From contig NZ_CAJMDQ010000097.1 in the NCBI RefSeq assembly GCF_905212195.1, forward strand, positions 1 to 6,272: a DNA stretch of 6,272 nt, given 5' to 3'. This stretch comes from an uncultured Anaerotignum sp. (GTDB lineage: Bacteria > Bacillota > Clostridia > Lachnospirales > Anaerotignaceae). Of this stretch, positions 1-5,597 are shown piece by piece. Position 1 is the first letter of the stretch. Each line of letters opens with the position of its first letter. The notes below the pieces were generated by a model. It worked only from the letters and a program-made list of their open reading frames with translations, did not search any database and was not told where the DNA came from. Position numbers and translations under genes: made by a program.

Positions 1-2061
1 TTCCATGCCTTCCGCTGCCTGTTCTGCCGCCTGATACCAGAAAAATGCCTGTTCCCGATTGCCGGTGCGCATCTGCAAATCTCCCAGAGAAATGGCATTG
101 CGCACGGCTTCTTTATCTAAAGACTGCGCCTGTTCTCCTCGCTGCGCCAGCATTTCCGTAAAAAGGTCTTTGGCTTTCTGGAGCCGCCGTCTTTCTTCCA
201 TTTTTGCCTGACGTTCTGCTCCGGCATAAGGCAGTTTTCCTTTGTTTGCCAGCAAATCATACTGCTGGTGGCGTTTGGCAAATTTATCTGTCAATCCGCC
301 GCCGGCACGGCTAAGTTTTTCCACAGCCTCTTTCCGGTAAGCCTCCGCCTTTTTCTCATTACCCATAGCAAGATAACAAACGGCAATAGCCAGCAATGTT
401 TCCGCCGCCCGCTGTTTTTCCTCCGCTGTTTCCTCATAGTTTGCGTCATTGAGCGCCAGATAATGCTGCACTGCCACGGCATAATCGCCCTTGCGCACAC
501 AAACTTCTGCCAGATATTCCAGTGTTTTCAAATATCTTGGATTGTCCTCATCCAACATTTCTTTCTGGATGGCAGCGCTTTCTGTCAAAATCTGAATGGC
601 TTCATCATACTGTTTTTCTCTTGCCAGAATCTCACCCAGTTTTGCCAGACCGATGGCATATTCCGGATGGTTTTTGCTGAAATGCTTTTCCAACAGTTCA
701 ATGGCTTCCCGGCAAAGAGCCGCTGCCGCCTGCCCTTCTCCCGCTTTCTGCTTCACATCTGCCAAAAGCTGCAAGCCGCCCACCAAATCACGGTCTGTAC
801 CTGTTTCCGCTTCTCTGCGGATGTACAGGGCTTCTTGCAAGTATTCCGCCGCCGCTTCATAAGCGCCTTTGGCTGTAAAAAGACCTGCAATCTGCTCCAA
901 TGTGTCCGCATACAAAGGGTCCATTCTGCCTACAGTATCCCGACGAATGAGCAGGGCTTTTTCGTATGCGGCAAGAGCATCTGTATCCCGTCCCATTTTT
1001 TCGTAAAGTCTGCCTCGGCTCATATAACATACAGCCACCTGCGGGTGGGATTGCCCTAAAGTCGCTTCTTTCCGCCGCAAAGCCTCCGCATTGGCTTCCA
1101 GCGCCTTTTCCATTTCATTCATACCACTGTAATCTGCACTCATATTATTGAGGGTATCTGCATAAAACAAGTGGTCGCTTCCCAGCACTTCCTGTACCAG
1201 CCGCAGCACTTCCTCATGGCACTGCAAGGACTTCGCGAACATTCCAGCCTTACAGCACAATATACCCAGACTATTCAGGCTGTTGATATAATCCAGATGG
1301 CTGTCCTGCATCATCTTCCGGCGCATCTGCACCGCTTTTTCGCAGTATTCCACAGCCAATTCATTCCAGCCTGCTTTCTCGCAGACCTCCGCCAAAGATA
1401 ATGTCCAAATCATATAACAGAAGCTTTCTTCCACCCCTGCTTTTTCCATAAAGTCCAGCGCCTTTTCGTAAAAAGAAATGGAACGTCTGTAATTGCCGCC
1501 GCCATCATAAGCCGCACCCAAAGAGGCGAAAATGTCTGCCATATCTTCTTTGGAAAAATCTGCGGAACGTCTTGCCCGCTCCAAAGCCTGCTGGTGGTAC
1601 TCCACGGCTTTGTCGTACTGCTGGAGGTCTTCTTCCGTATTGCCCAGATGGAACAGGCTGTAAATGGTATCGGGATGGTCTTTTCCAAGTTTGGCTTCCC
1701 GAATCTTCAGCACCTCACCATGGAATCTGCGGGCTTTTTCCCCTTCTCCCATGTTATTGTAAGCAATGGCAAGGTTATTCACCGTATCCGCATAGGACAG
1801 GCTTTCACCGGAACAATCCCGTTTCAGTATTGCCGCTTTTTTGTAATATTCCACCGCCTTGGCATACATGCCCATGGTGTCGAATATCACCCCTAGATTA
1901 TGCATATCCGATGCGTATTCCATGGTATTGGCGTCGTCATTTTCCAGATATTTCTGCAAAATATTCTTTCCCAATATCAATGCTTTTTTATATTCACCGG
2001 CTCCATAGGCCGCCTGCAGTTCCCGCCGCAGTTTACGGACTTCCGCAAAATAAAATCCCAT
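1..2061 (-). CDS. Large TPR-repeat protein (kinesin-light-chain-type TPRs), 3' end beyond the window
   Basis: The reading frame is open without a stop from 2061 to the left edge, giving 687 residues of an incomplete protein. There is no signal peptide or membrane segment, so it is probably cytoplasmic. TPR units (TPR_10/TPR_12 type) start near residue 50. The helix-A 'LG/LA' position recurs at residues 97, 139, 181, 223, 265, 307, 349, 391, 433, 475, 517 and 559, a strict 42-residue period, with typical pieces such as YADTVNNLAIAYNNMG (90-105) and HPEYAIGLAKLGEIL (465-479). A charged, less regular stretch (about 580-645) follows, then another TPR-like unit (about 650-680). TPR arrays are protein-binding scaffolds; no catalytic domain is visible, and one could lie beyond the edge. 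The gene follows recX directly. ATG 2067-2065 overlaps the recX stop (ATGA) but has only 1 base after GGAGG. ATG 2061-2059 has an ideal 7-base spacing, so it is chosen. The TPR fold is sure; the cellular role is unknown. Confidence 0.9.
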   Translation of the reverse strand, partial: MGFYFAEVRKLRRELQAAYGAGEYKKALILGKNILQKYLENDDANTMEYASDMHNLGVIFDTMGMYAKAVEYYKKAAILKRDCSGESLSYADTVNNLAIAYNNMGEGEKARRFHGEVLKIREAKLGKDHPDTIYSLFHLGNTEEDLQQYDKAVEYHQQALERARRSADFSKEDMADIFASLGAAYDGGGNYRRSISFYEKALDFMEKAGVEESFCYMIWTLSLAEVCEKAGWNELAVEYCEKAVQMRRKMMQDSHLDYINSLNSLGILCCKAGMFAKSLQCHEEVLRLVQEVLGSDHLFYADTLNNMSADYSGMNEMEKALEANAEALRRKEATLGQSHPQVAVCYMSRGRLYEKMGRDTDALAAYEKALLIRRDTVGRMDPLYADTLEQIAGLFTAKGAYEAAAEYLQEALYIRREAETGTDRDLVGGLQLLADVKQKAGEGQAAAALCREAIELLEKHFSKNHPEYAIGLAKLGEILAREKQYDEAIQILTESAAIQKEMLDEDNPRYLKTLEYLAEVCVRKGDYAVAVQHYLALNDANYEETAEEKQRAAETLLAIAVCYLAMGNEKKAEAYRKEAVEKLSRAGGGLTDKFAKRHQQYDLLANKGKLPYAGAERQAKMEERRRLQKAKDLFTEMLAQRGEQAQSLDKEAVRNAISLGDLQMRTGNREQAFFWYQAAEQAAEGME

Positions 2062-2063
2062 TT

Positions 2064-2687
2064 TCATACCTCCCCTGCTTCCACAAGCGCCATGGCTTCC
2101 CGAATGGTATCCCATCGGTAGCCTTTCCGCTGCAAAAAGCCGTAAAGCCGTTGTTTTTCTTTCTCATCCAATTCCAGATTGCCCCGTGTTTTTTTCAGTA
2201 TCCAACGGGCAGCGTCTTCCACCTCGTTGAAATCTGTTTCTGCCAGCACTTCTTCGGCGATTTTCTCTGAAATGCCTTTCTGCCGCAGTTCCATTTTCAG
2301 GGCATAGGCTCCCTTTGGTTTCAGCCGCAGACGTTCTTTCACAAAGCTTTTGGCATAGGCCTTGTCGTCGCAGTATCCATAACGACAAAGAAAGTCCATG
2401 ACCTTCTCGATGACCTGTGGCGCAAATTCCTTTTCTGTCAGCTTCCGCCGCAGTTCCGCCTCCGTCCGCATCTTATAGCCCAGATAATGGAGGGCTGTAT
2501 CCTGTGCCTGTATATAAATCAAGTTATCCTGAATGGTATCATAAGTTTCCTGTGGGATAGGCTCCCCTTCCCGCAGTTTAAAATACAGCACATCCTGTGC
2601 AATGAGGGAAAAGGCAAATTCCCCATCAATAAAAATATTTCGTTTCGCAGGGTCTTTTTTCTGCGGAATGATGGCCGTCACCAGCAT
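2064..2687 (-). CDS. recX: Regulatory protein RecX
   Basis: RecX binds RecA filaments and modulates (usually inhibits) RecA recombinase and co-protease activity in the cytoplasm. The 207-residue product has a roughly 60-residue N-terminal extension typical of Firmicutes RecX, followed by the three-helix repeats. Diagnostic pieces are ALHYLGYKMRTEAELRRKL (65-83), the hallmark YGYCDDKAYAKSFVKER (103-119), KGAYALKMELRQKGIS (125-140) and a C-terminal RKGYRWDTIREAM (187-199). An in-frame ATG at 2714 would add nine residues, but it has no good ribosome binding site. The ATG at 2687 has AAGGAGA with 8 bases between GGAG and the start, and the protein then begins MLVTAIIPQKK, so 2687 is preferred. 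recX is normally near or away from recA; no recA is in the window. The gene is first in an operon with the TPR protein. Family assignment is secure. Confidence 0.93.
   Translation of the reverse strand: MLVTAIIPQKKDPAKRNIFIDGEFAFSLIAQDVLYFKLREGEPIPQETYDTIQDNLIYIQAQDTALHYLGYKMRTEAELRRKLTEKEFAPQVIEKVMDFLCRYGYCDDKAYAKSFVKERLRLKPKGAYALKMELRQKGISEKIAEEVLAETDFNEVEDAARWILKKTRGNLELDEKEKQRLYGFLQRKGYRWDTIREAMALVEAGEV
2069..2073 (-). promoter_or_regulatory. Ribosome binding site of the TPR gene, inside the recX 3' end
   Basis: The minus strand reads GGGGAGGT at 2075-2068, within the last codons of recX. GGAGG lies 7 bases from the ATG at 2061 but only 1 base from the overlapping ATG at 2067. This argues for the downstream start and for translational coupling to recX. 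Confidence 0.75.
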
Positions 2688-2722
2688 GGCATTCTCTCCT
2701 TGCTCTGATTTCATATCTTATT

Positions 2723-2752
2723 AGTATACTACAAATGACAGGAAAATGCCAA
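2723..2752 (-). promoter_or_regulatory. Sigma-A-type promoter for recX and the TPR gene
   Basis: On the minus strand, -35 TTGGCA (2752-2747) and -10 TATACT (2728-2723) each match the consensus at five of six bases and are separated by 18 bases. Transcription would begin near 2716, about 30 bases before the chosen recX start. No LexA/DinR-type operator (GAAC-N4-GTTC) is seen around it. Confidence 0.7.
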
Positions 2753-2766
2753 GGTGTTCCGCCCAT

Positions 2767-2800
2767 AAAAAAAAGCCCTCTGTTTTCACAGAGGGGCTTT
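2767..2800 (-). terminator. Rho-independent terminator of the purine permease gene
   Basis: Arms 2772-2782 and 2789-2800 pair over 11 base pairs with a single bulged G (2796) and a 6-base loop. Read on the minus strand the stem runs into eight T residues (complement of 2767-2774). It begins 10 bases after the permease stop codon and lies just upstream of the recX promoter, so it insulates the two units. There is no comparable T run in the plus direction, so it works for the minus strand. Confidence 0.9.
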
Positions 2801-2809
2801 GATGTGTTC

Positions 2810-4189
2810 TTATACAAAAAGATATTTCAATATAAATGCGATTGCCAGTACATACATGAGCCAATGTACTTTCTTTTCTCTTACTTTGCCGGAAACAAGC
2901 TGAATCAGTACATAAGAGATGACGCCCAGGGCGATACCTTCGGAAATGGAATACATGAAAGGCATCACGATCATGGCAACAAAAGCAGGAATGGCTTCGC
3001 TCATATCGTCGAAGTCAATGCGGAATACTGTTGTGATCATCATAAACCCAACGACTACCAGCGCAGGTGCTGTAGCAAAAGAAGGAATCGCCAGGAAGAT
3101 GGGAGAAAGGAACAGTGCTACCGCAAACAGCAGACCAGTTACCACAGAAGTCAGACCGGTTCTGCCCCCTGCCATAACGCCGGAGGAGCTTTCTACATAA
3201 GTGCTGACTGTGGATGTACCCAGAACTGCACCCAAGCTTGTACCAACCGCGTCGGCCATCAGTGCGCCGCGGATACGAGGCAGTCTGCCCTTTTCATCCA
3301 GCATGTCCGCTTTGGAAGCCACACCGATGAGGGTTCCCATGGTGTCAAACAGGTCGACAAACAGGAATGACAGCATAACCGTAATGAAGTTTAAGCCCAG
3401 CAAGCCGGAGAAGTCCATCTGCATCAATGTAGGTTTCAGAGAAGGAATGCCAAAACCACTGGAGAAATCAGGCAGTACAGAATACATTCCCAGTTCTGGA
3501 TTTGGCTGATAAATACCAGCTACCTGCAGCAGGATACCCAGCAGCCATGTGCACAGGATACCCAGCAAAATGCCGCCAGGCACTTTTTTAATCATAAAAG
3601 CAACAGTCAGGATAATCCCAACGAATGCCAGCAGTGCGCCAATGCCTTCAGACCAGAATCTGCCGTCAGCCAGGGCTGCTTTGAAGGGGTAAATGGCTAC
3701 CAGTGTGGAACCGTCTACCACCAGTTTGGAGTTCTGGAAGCCGATGAAAGCGATAAACAACCCAATACCGCAGGTGATACCAGCTTTCAGGGACATGGGG
3801 ATACAGTTAAAGATGGCTTCCCGCACATTGGTCAGGGAAAGCACGATGAAGATAATCCCTTCCACAAATACCGCTGCCAGTGCTACATGCCAGGTGAAGC
3901 CCATCTGCCCTACAACCGTATAGGCAAAAAATGCGTTCAGACCCATACCAGGTGCCAGTGCAAAAGGATAATTGGAAAAGGCAGCCATCATCAATGTTGC
4001 CAGACAGGATGCCAGTGCTGTTGCAGTGAATACTGCGCCGCTGTCCATACCTGCCGATGACAGTACAGACGGGTTTACCGCAAGGATATATGCCATTGTC
4101 ATAAATGTGGTGATCCCTGCCAATACTTCCGTTTTTACATTGGTATGGTTCTTTGAAAGATGAAACGTTCTCTCCAACAGACCATTCAT
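2810..4189 (-). CDS. NCS2/AzgA-like guanine/hypoxanthine permease
   Basis: This is a polytopic inner-membrane protein of 459 residues, the usual size for bacterial AzgA-like nucleobase permeases (PbuG/PbuO, GhxP/GhxQ), which import guanine, hypoxanthine or adenine by proton symport for purine salvage. Visible family marks are the start NGLLERTFHLSKNHTNVKTE, the segment APGMGLNAFFAYTV (79-92), DLFDTMGTLIGVAS (279-292) and the serine/threonine/glycine-rich TSTVSTYVESSSGV (325-338) followed by AGGRTGLTSVVTG (340-352). These line the substrate site in the family. Hydrophobic stretches fit about 12 to 14 membrane segments. The start has GGAGG (4203-4199) 9 bases upstream. The gene stands alone, with its own promoter and terminator. 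The family is sure; which purine it prefers cannot be read from sequence, so no symbol is given. Confidence 0.95.
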   Translation of the reverse strand: MNGLLERTFHLSKNHTNVKTEVLAGITTFMTMAYILAVNPSVLSSAGMDSGAVFTATALASCLATLMMAAFSNYPFALAPGMGLNAFFAYTVVGQMGFTWHVALAAVFVEGIIFIVLSLTNVREAIFNCIPMSLKAGITCGIGLFIAFIGFQNSKLVVDGSTLVAIYPFKAALADGRFWSEGIGALLAFVGIILTVAFMIKKVPGGILLGILCTWLLGILLQVAGIYQPNPELGMYSVLPDFSSGFGIPSLKPTLMQMDFSGLLGLNFITVMLSFLFVDLFDTMGTLIGVASKADMLDEKGRLPRIRGALMADAVGTSLGAVLGTSTVSTYVESSSGVMAGGRTGLTSVVTGLLFAVALFLSPIFLAIPSFATAPALVVVGFMMITTVFRIDFDDMSEAIPAFVAMIVMPFMYSISEGIALGVISYVLIQLVSGKVREKKVHWLMYVLAIAFILKYLFV

Positions 4190-4240
4190 TGGTAAAATCC
4201 TCCTTTTTCTTCTTTACTTTAGTAGTTTATTTGCATTATC

Positions 4241-4269
4241 AGCGTATTAAATTTTTCTAGTCCTGTCAA
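4241..4269 (-). promoter_or_regulatory. Probable promoter of the purine permease gene
   Basis: On the minus strand, a perfect -35 TTGACA (4269-4264) is followed after 17 bases by TACGCT (4246-4241), a weak -10 with three of six matches. An A/T-rich tract lies upstream and may act as an UP element. The predicted leader is only about 45 bases, too short for a purine riboswitch. The -35 is convincing; the exact -10 is uncertain. Confidence 0.55.
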
Positions 4270-4345
4270 TGATTTTCTTAATGAAATCTTAACGTTTTGC
4301 GAAAAAATACAATTTTTTGTTTCCATCCACACCGGACAAATAGCC

Positions 4346-4374
4346 TTGACAAAAAAACACCAGCATTCTAAGAT
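4346..4374 (+). promoter_or_regulatory. Promoter of the DUF4430/S-component operon
   Basis: A perfect -35 TTGACA (4346-4351) and a -10 TAAGAT (4369-4374, four of six) are separated by 17 bases. Transcription would start near 4381, leaving a leader of about 25 bases before the ATG at 4405. The promoter is divergent from the permease promoter, with about 76 bases between the two -35 boxes. No riboswitch fits in the leader. Confidence 0.65.
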
Positions 4375-4404
4375 GAAAAGAAAAAACACCTTCAGGAGGT
4401 CATT

Positions 4405-4797
4405 ATGCAGAAAAAACAAACCAAAATTGCCGGCATCCTTCTGGTGCTGTGCTGTGTTCTGGCAATCATCGTCTTTTTCCAGACCAGACCGGACACCGCT
4501 GCCGGCGAAAAACAAATCGCCATTGCTGTTATCCACGGTGACGGCAGTGAAAACACTTTCTCCTATGACACGGACGCGGAATATCTCGGGGAAGTGCTGA
4601 CGGAAGAAGGTCTTGCGGAAGGCACAGAGGGGCCTTACGGCATGTTCATCACCACCGTTGACGGAGAAACCGCAGACGACAGCAAAGAACAGTGGTGGTG
4701 CATCACAAAAGGCGGAGAAATGGTCAATACCGGCGCAGACCAGACTCCCATTCAGGATCAGGACCAGTTTGAACTGACACTGAAAGAAGGCTATTGA
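4405..4797 (+). CDS. Membrane-anchored DUF4430 (transcobalamin C-terminal-like) protein
   Basis: This 130-residue protein has a lysine-rich start and one hydrophobic segment (about residues 8-25), then an extracytoplasmic domain. The segment has cysteines (16-17) but no proper lipobox, as the residue before each cysteine is not Gly, Ala or Ser, so it is probably an uncleaved anchor or an ordinary signal peptide. Residues 36-130 match the DUF4430 pattern: EYLGEVLTEEGLAEG (59-73), YGMFITTVDGETA (78-90), QWWCITKGGE (96-105) and a closing QDQDQFELTLKEGY. This fold resembles the C-terminal ligand-covering domain of transcobalamin and intrinsic factor. GGAGG (4395-4399) lies 5 bases before the ATG. 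The S-component gene starts one base after its stop codon, so the two are one operon. I infer a role in substrate capture at the cell surface for that transporter; the ligand is unproven. Confidence 0.85.
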   Translation: MQKKQTKIAGILLVLCCVLAIIVFFQTRPDTAAGEKQIAIAVIHGDGSENTFSYDTDAEYLGEVLTEEGLAEGTEGPYGMFITTVDGETADDSKEQWWCITKGGEMVNTGADQTPIQDQDQFELTLKEGY

Positions 4798-4798
4798 T

Positions 4799-5305
4799 TT
4801 GGCAAAGCAAAACGCCCGTGAACTGGCAATCCTCGGTCTGTTCACCGCCATACTCTTTCTGGGACAAGTCTTTCTGGCAGTGCTGCCCAATATTGAAGTG
4901 GTGAGCCTGCTCATCATCCTCTACACCCTCACATGCGGCAGAAAGGTTTTTCTGGTCATATACGCCTTTGTACTGCTGGAAGGCTTCTGTTACGGCTTTG
5001 GGATATGGTGGTTCAGCTATCTTTACATCTGGAGCATACTGGCGCTGCTGACACATATTTTCCGAAAAAACAGCTCTGTCCTTTTCTGGAGCATCCTTTC
5101 GGGGTTCTTCGGTCTGGCTTTCGGCGCCCTTTGTGCCCTGCCTTATCTTGCTGCCGGCGGTATCGGCGCTGCCATTGCTTACTGGACGTCAGGTCTGCTC
5201 TTTGACGTGACCCACTGCGTCGGCAATTTCGTTGTCTGTCTGGTACTGTTCCGCCCTCTGCGCAGCCTGCTTGCATGGCTGTATACGGGACAACATGCTC
5301 TCTGA
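4799..5305 (+). CDS. ECF-type transporter S component (substrate-binding membrane subunit)
   Basis: The 168-residue product is almost wholly hydrophobic with about six membrane segments (roughly 9-28, 33-45, 49-68, 72-88, 93-118 and 139-160), the usual size and topology of an ECF S component. Supporting marks are ARELAILGLFTA at the start of helix 1, LPNIE (29-33) and LLFDVTHCVGN (133-143), which resemble S components of the cobalamin/queuosine-like groups. S components bind a vitamin or other micronutrient and dock on a shared EcfA-EcfA'-EcfT module. None of those genes is in the window, which fits a group II ECF system with the module encoded elsewhere. The start is TTG at 4799, with AGAAGG (4785-4790) 8 bases upstream. 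No in-frame ATG lies near it. The gene is co-transcribed with the DUF4430 gene. The S-component call is fairly firm; the substrate (possibly cobalamin or a related compound) is a guess. Confidence 0.8.
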   Translation: MAKQNARELAILGLFTAILFLGQVFLAVLPNIEVVSLLIILYTLTCGRKVFLVIYAFVLLEGFCYGFGIWWFSYLYIWSILALLTHIFRKNSSVLFWSILSGFFGLAFGALCALPYLAAGGIGAAIAYWTSGLLFDVTHCVGNFVVCLVLFRPLRSLLAWLYTGQHAL

Positions 5306-5337
5306 AAACAGGAAGTTTGGATGCTTCCTGTTTTTTT
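5306..5337 (+). terminator. Rho-independent terminator of the DUF4430/S-component operon
   Basis: A perfect 10-base-pair stem (5306-5315 with 5324-5333), an 8-base loop and a T run (5331-5337) begin directly after the S-component stop codon. The T run is also the left half of a 16-base palindrome (5332-5347, six T, GCGC, six A). Confidence 0.9.
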
Positions 5338-5371
5338 GCGCAAAAAACATCTGCTGGATGGTTTATGGCAT

Positions 5372-5567
5372 AAAAAAGGCAGTGAGTTTTAGGGGCATCT
5401 TCTGAAGAAAACAAAGAAAGCCAAAATCCTTATGACAACAAAAGATTTTGGCTTTCTTATTTGTTATGTTTTCTTCTGAAGACAGCCGCCGCAATTCCCC
5501 TTTAAGCACTCAAGGAAAAGGAAATCCATGTTTTCTTCAGGGGAAGCTGTTTTTCTCACTGCCTTTT
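5372..5567. repeat. MITE-like palindromic element with 13-base terminal inverted repeats
   Basis: Perfect 13-base inverted repeats (5374-5386 and 5555-5567, AAAAGGCAGTGAG and its complement) bound a non-coding element of about 196 bases. Within them, CTGAAGAAAACA (5402-5413) is complemented exactly at 5529-5540 and, with one mismatch, at 5467-5478. A central pair of 15-base arms (5414-5428 and 5444-5458) forms the core hairpin. GCAT occurs directly outside both ends (5368-5371 and 5568-5571), as a 4-base target duplication would give, though four bases can match by chance. The element fills the gap between two convergent genes, a common site for such insertions. No transposase or real ORF lies inside. 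An alternative is a complex structured terminator or untranslated RNA region. Confidence 0.55.
5398..5482. terminator. Long inner hairpin, possible two-way terminator between convergent genes
   Basis: Arms 5398-5428 and 5444-5482 pair over about 31 bases: the inner 15 are perfect, then an 8-base bulge, then 15 of 16 bases. The loop is 15 bases. On both strands the core stem ends in a T-rich run (GGCTTTCTT then T-rich sequence). The SLH gene arriving from the right has no other strong terminator, so this may end its transcript. It lies inside the MITE-like element. Confidence 0.45.
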
Positions 5568-5597
5568 GCATTTCTTATGAAAACGCCAGATTTTCAA

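Noticed and set aside
268..1059. 263-residue plus-strand ORF
   Set aside because: It is the exact antisense frame of the TPR gene; the TPR codons rarely give stops in that frame. It has cysteine- and phenylalanine-rich composition and matches no family.
1572..2270. 232-residue plus-strand ORF
   Set aside because: It is antisense to the TPR gene and the end of recX, with low-complexity Pro/His/Cys-rich content and no ribosome binding site.
2735..3370. 211-residue plus-strand ORF over the permease terminator
   Set aside because: It runs across the terminator hairpin and antisense to the permease, with a composition unlike a real protein.
4190..4263. Possible purine riboswitch before the permease
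   Set aside because: The leader from the predicted promoter is only about 45 bases, and neither the conserved purine-aptamer core nor its three-way junction arms are present.
4405..4480. Lipoprotein signal in the DUF4430 protein
   Set aside because: Cysteines are present in the hydrophobic segment, but the preceding residues (VLC and LCC) do not fit a lipobox, which needs Gly, Ala or Ser before the cysteine.
4219..4917. 232-residue minus-strand ORF
   Set aside because: It is antisense to the DUF4430 gene and S-component start, and covers the divergent promoter region. The plus-strand genes have recognisable domains and ribosome binding sites.
5013..5414. 133-residue minus-strand ORF
   Set aside because: It is antisense to the S component and crosses its terminator, with Arg/Lys-rich composition from a reversed membrane-protein gene.
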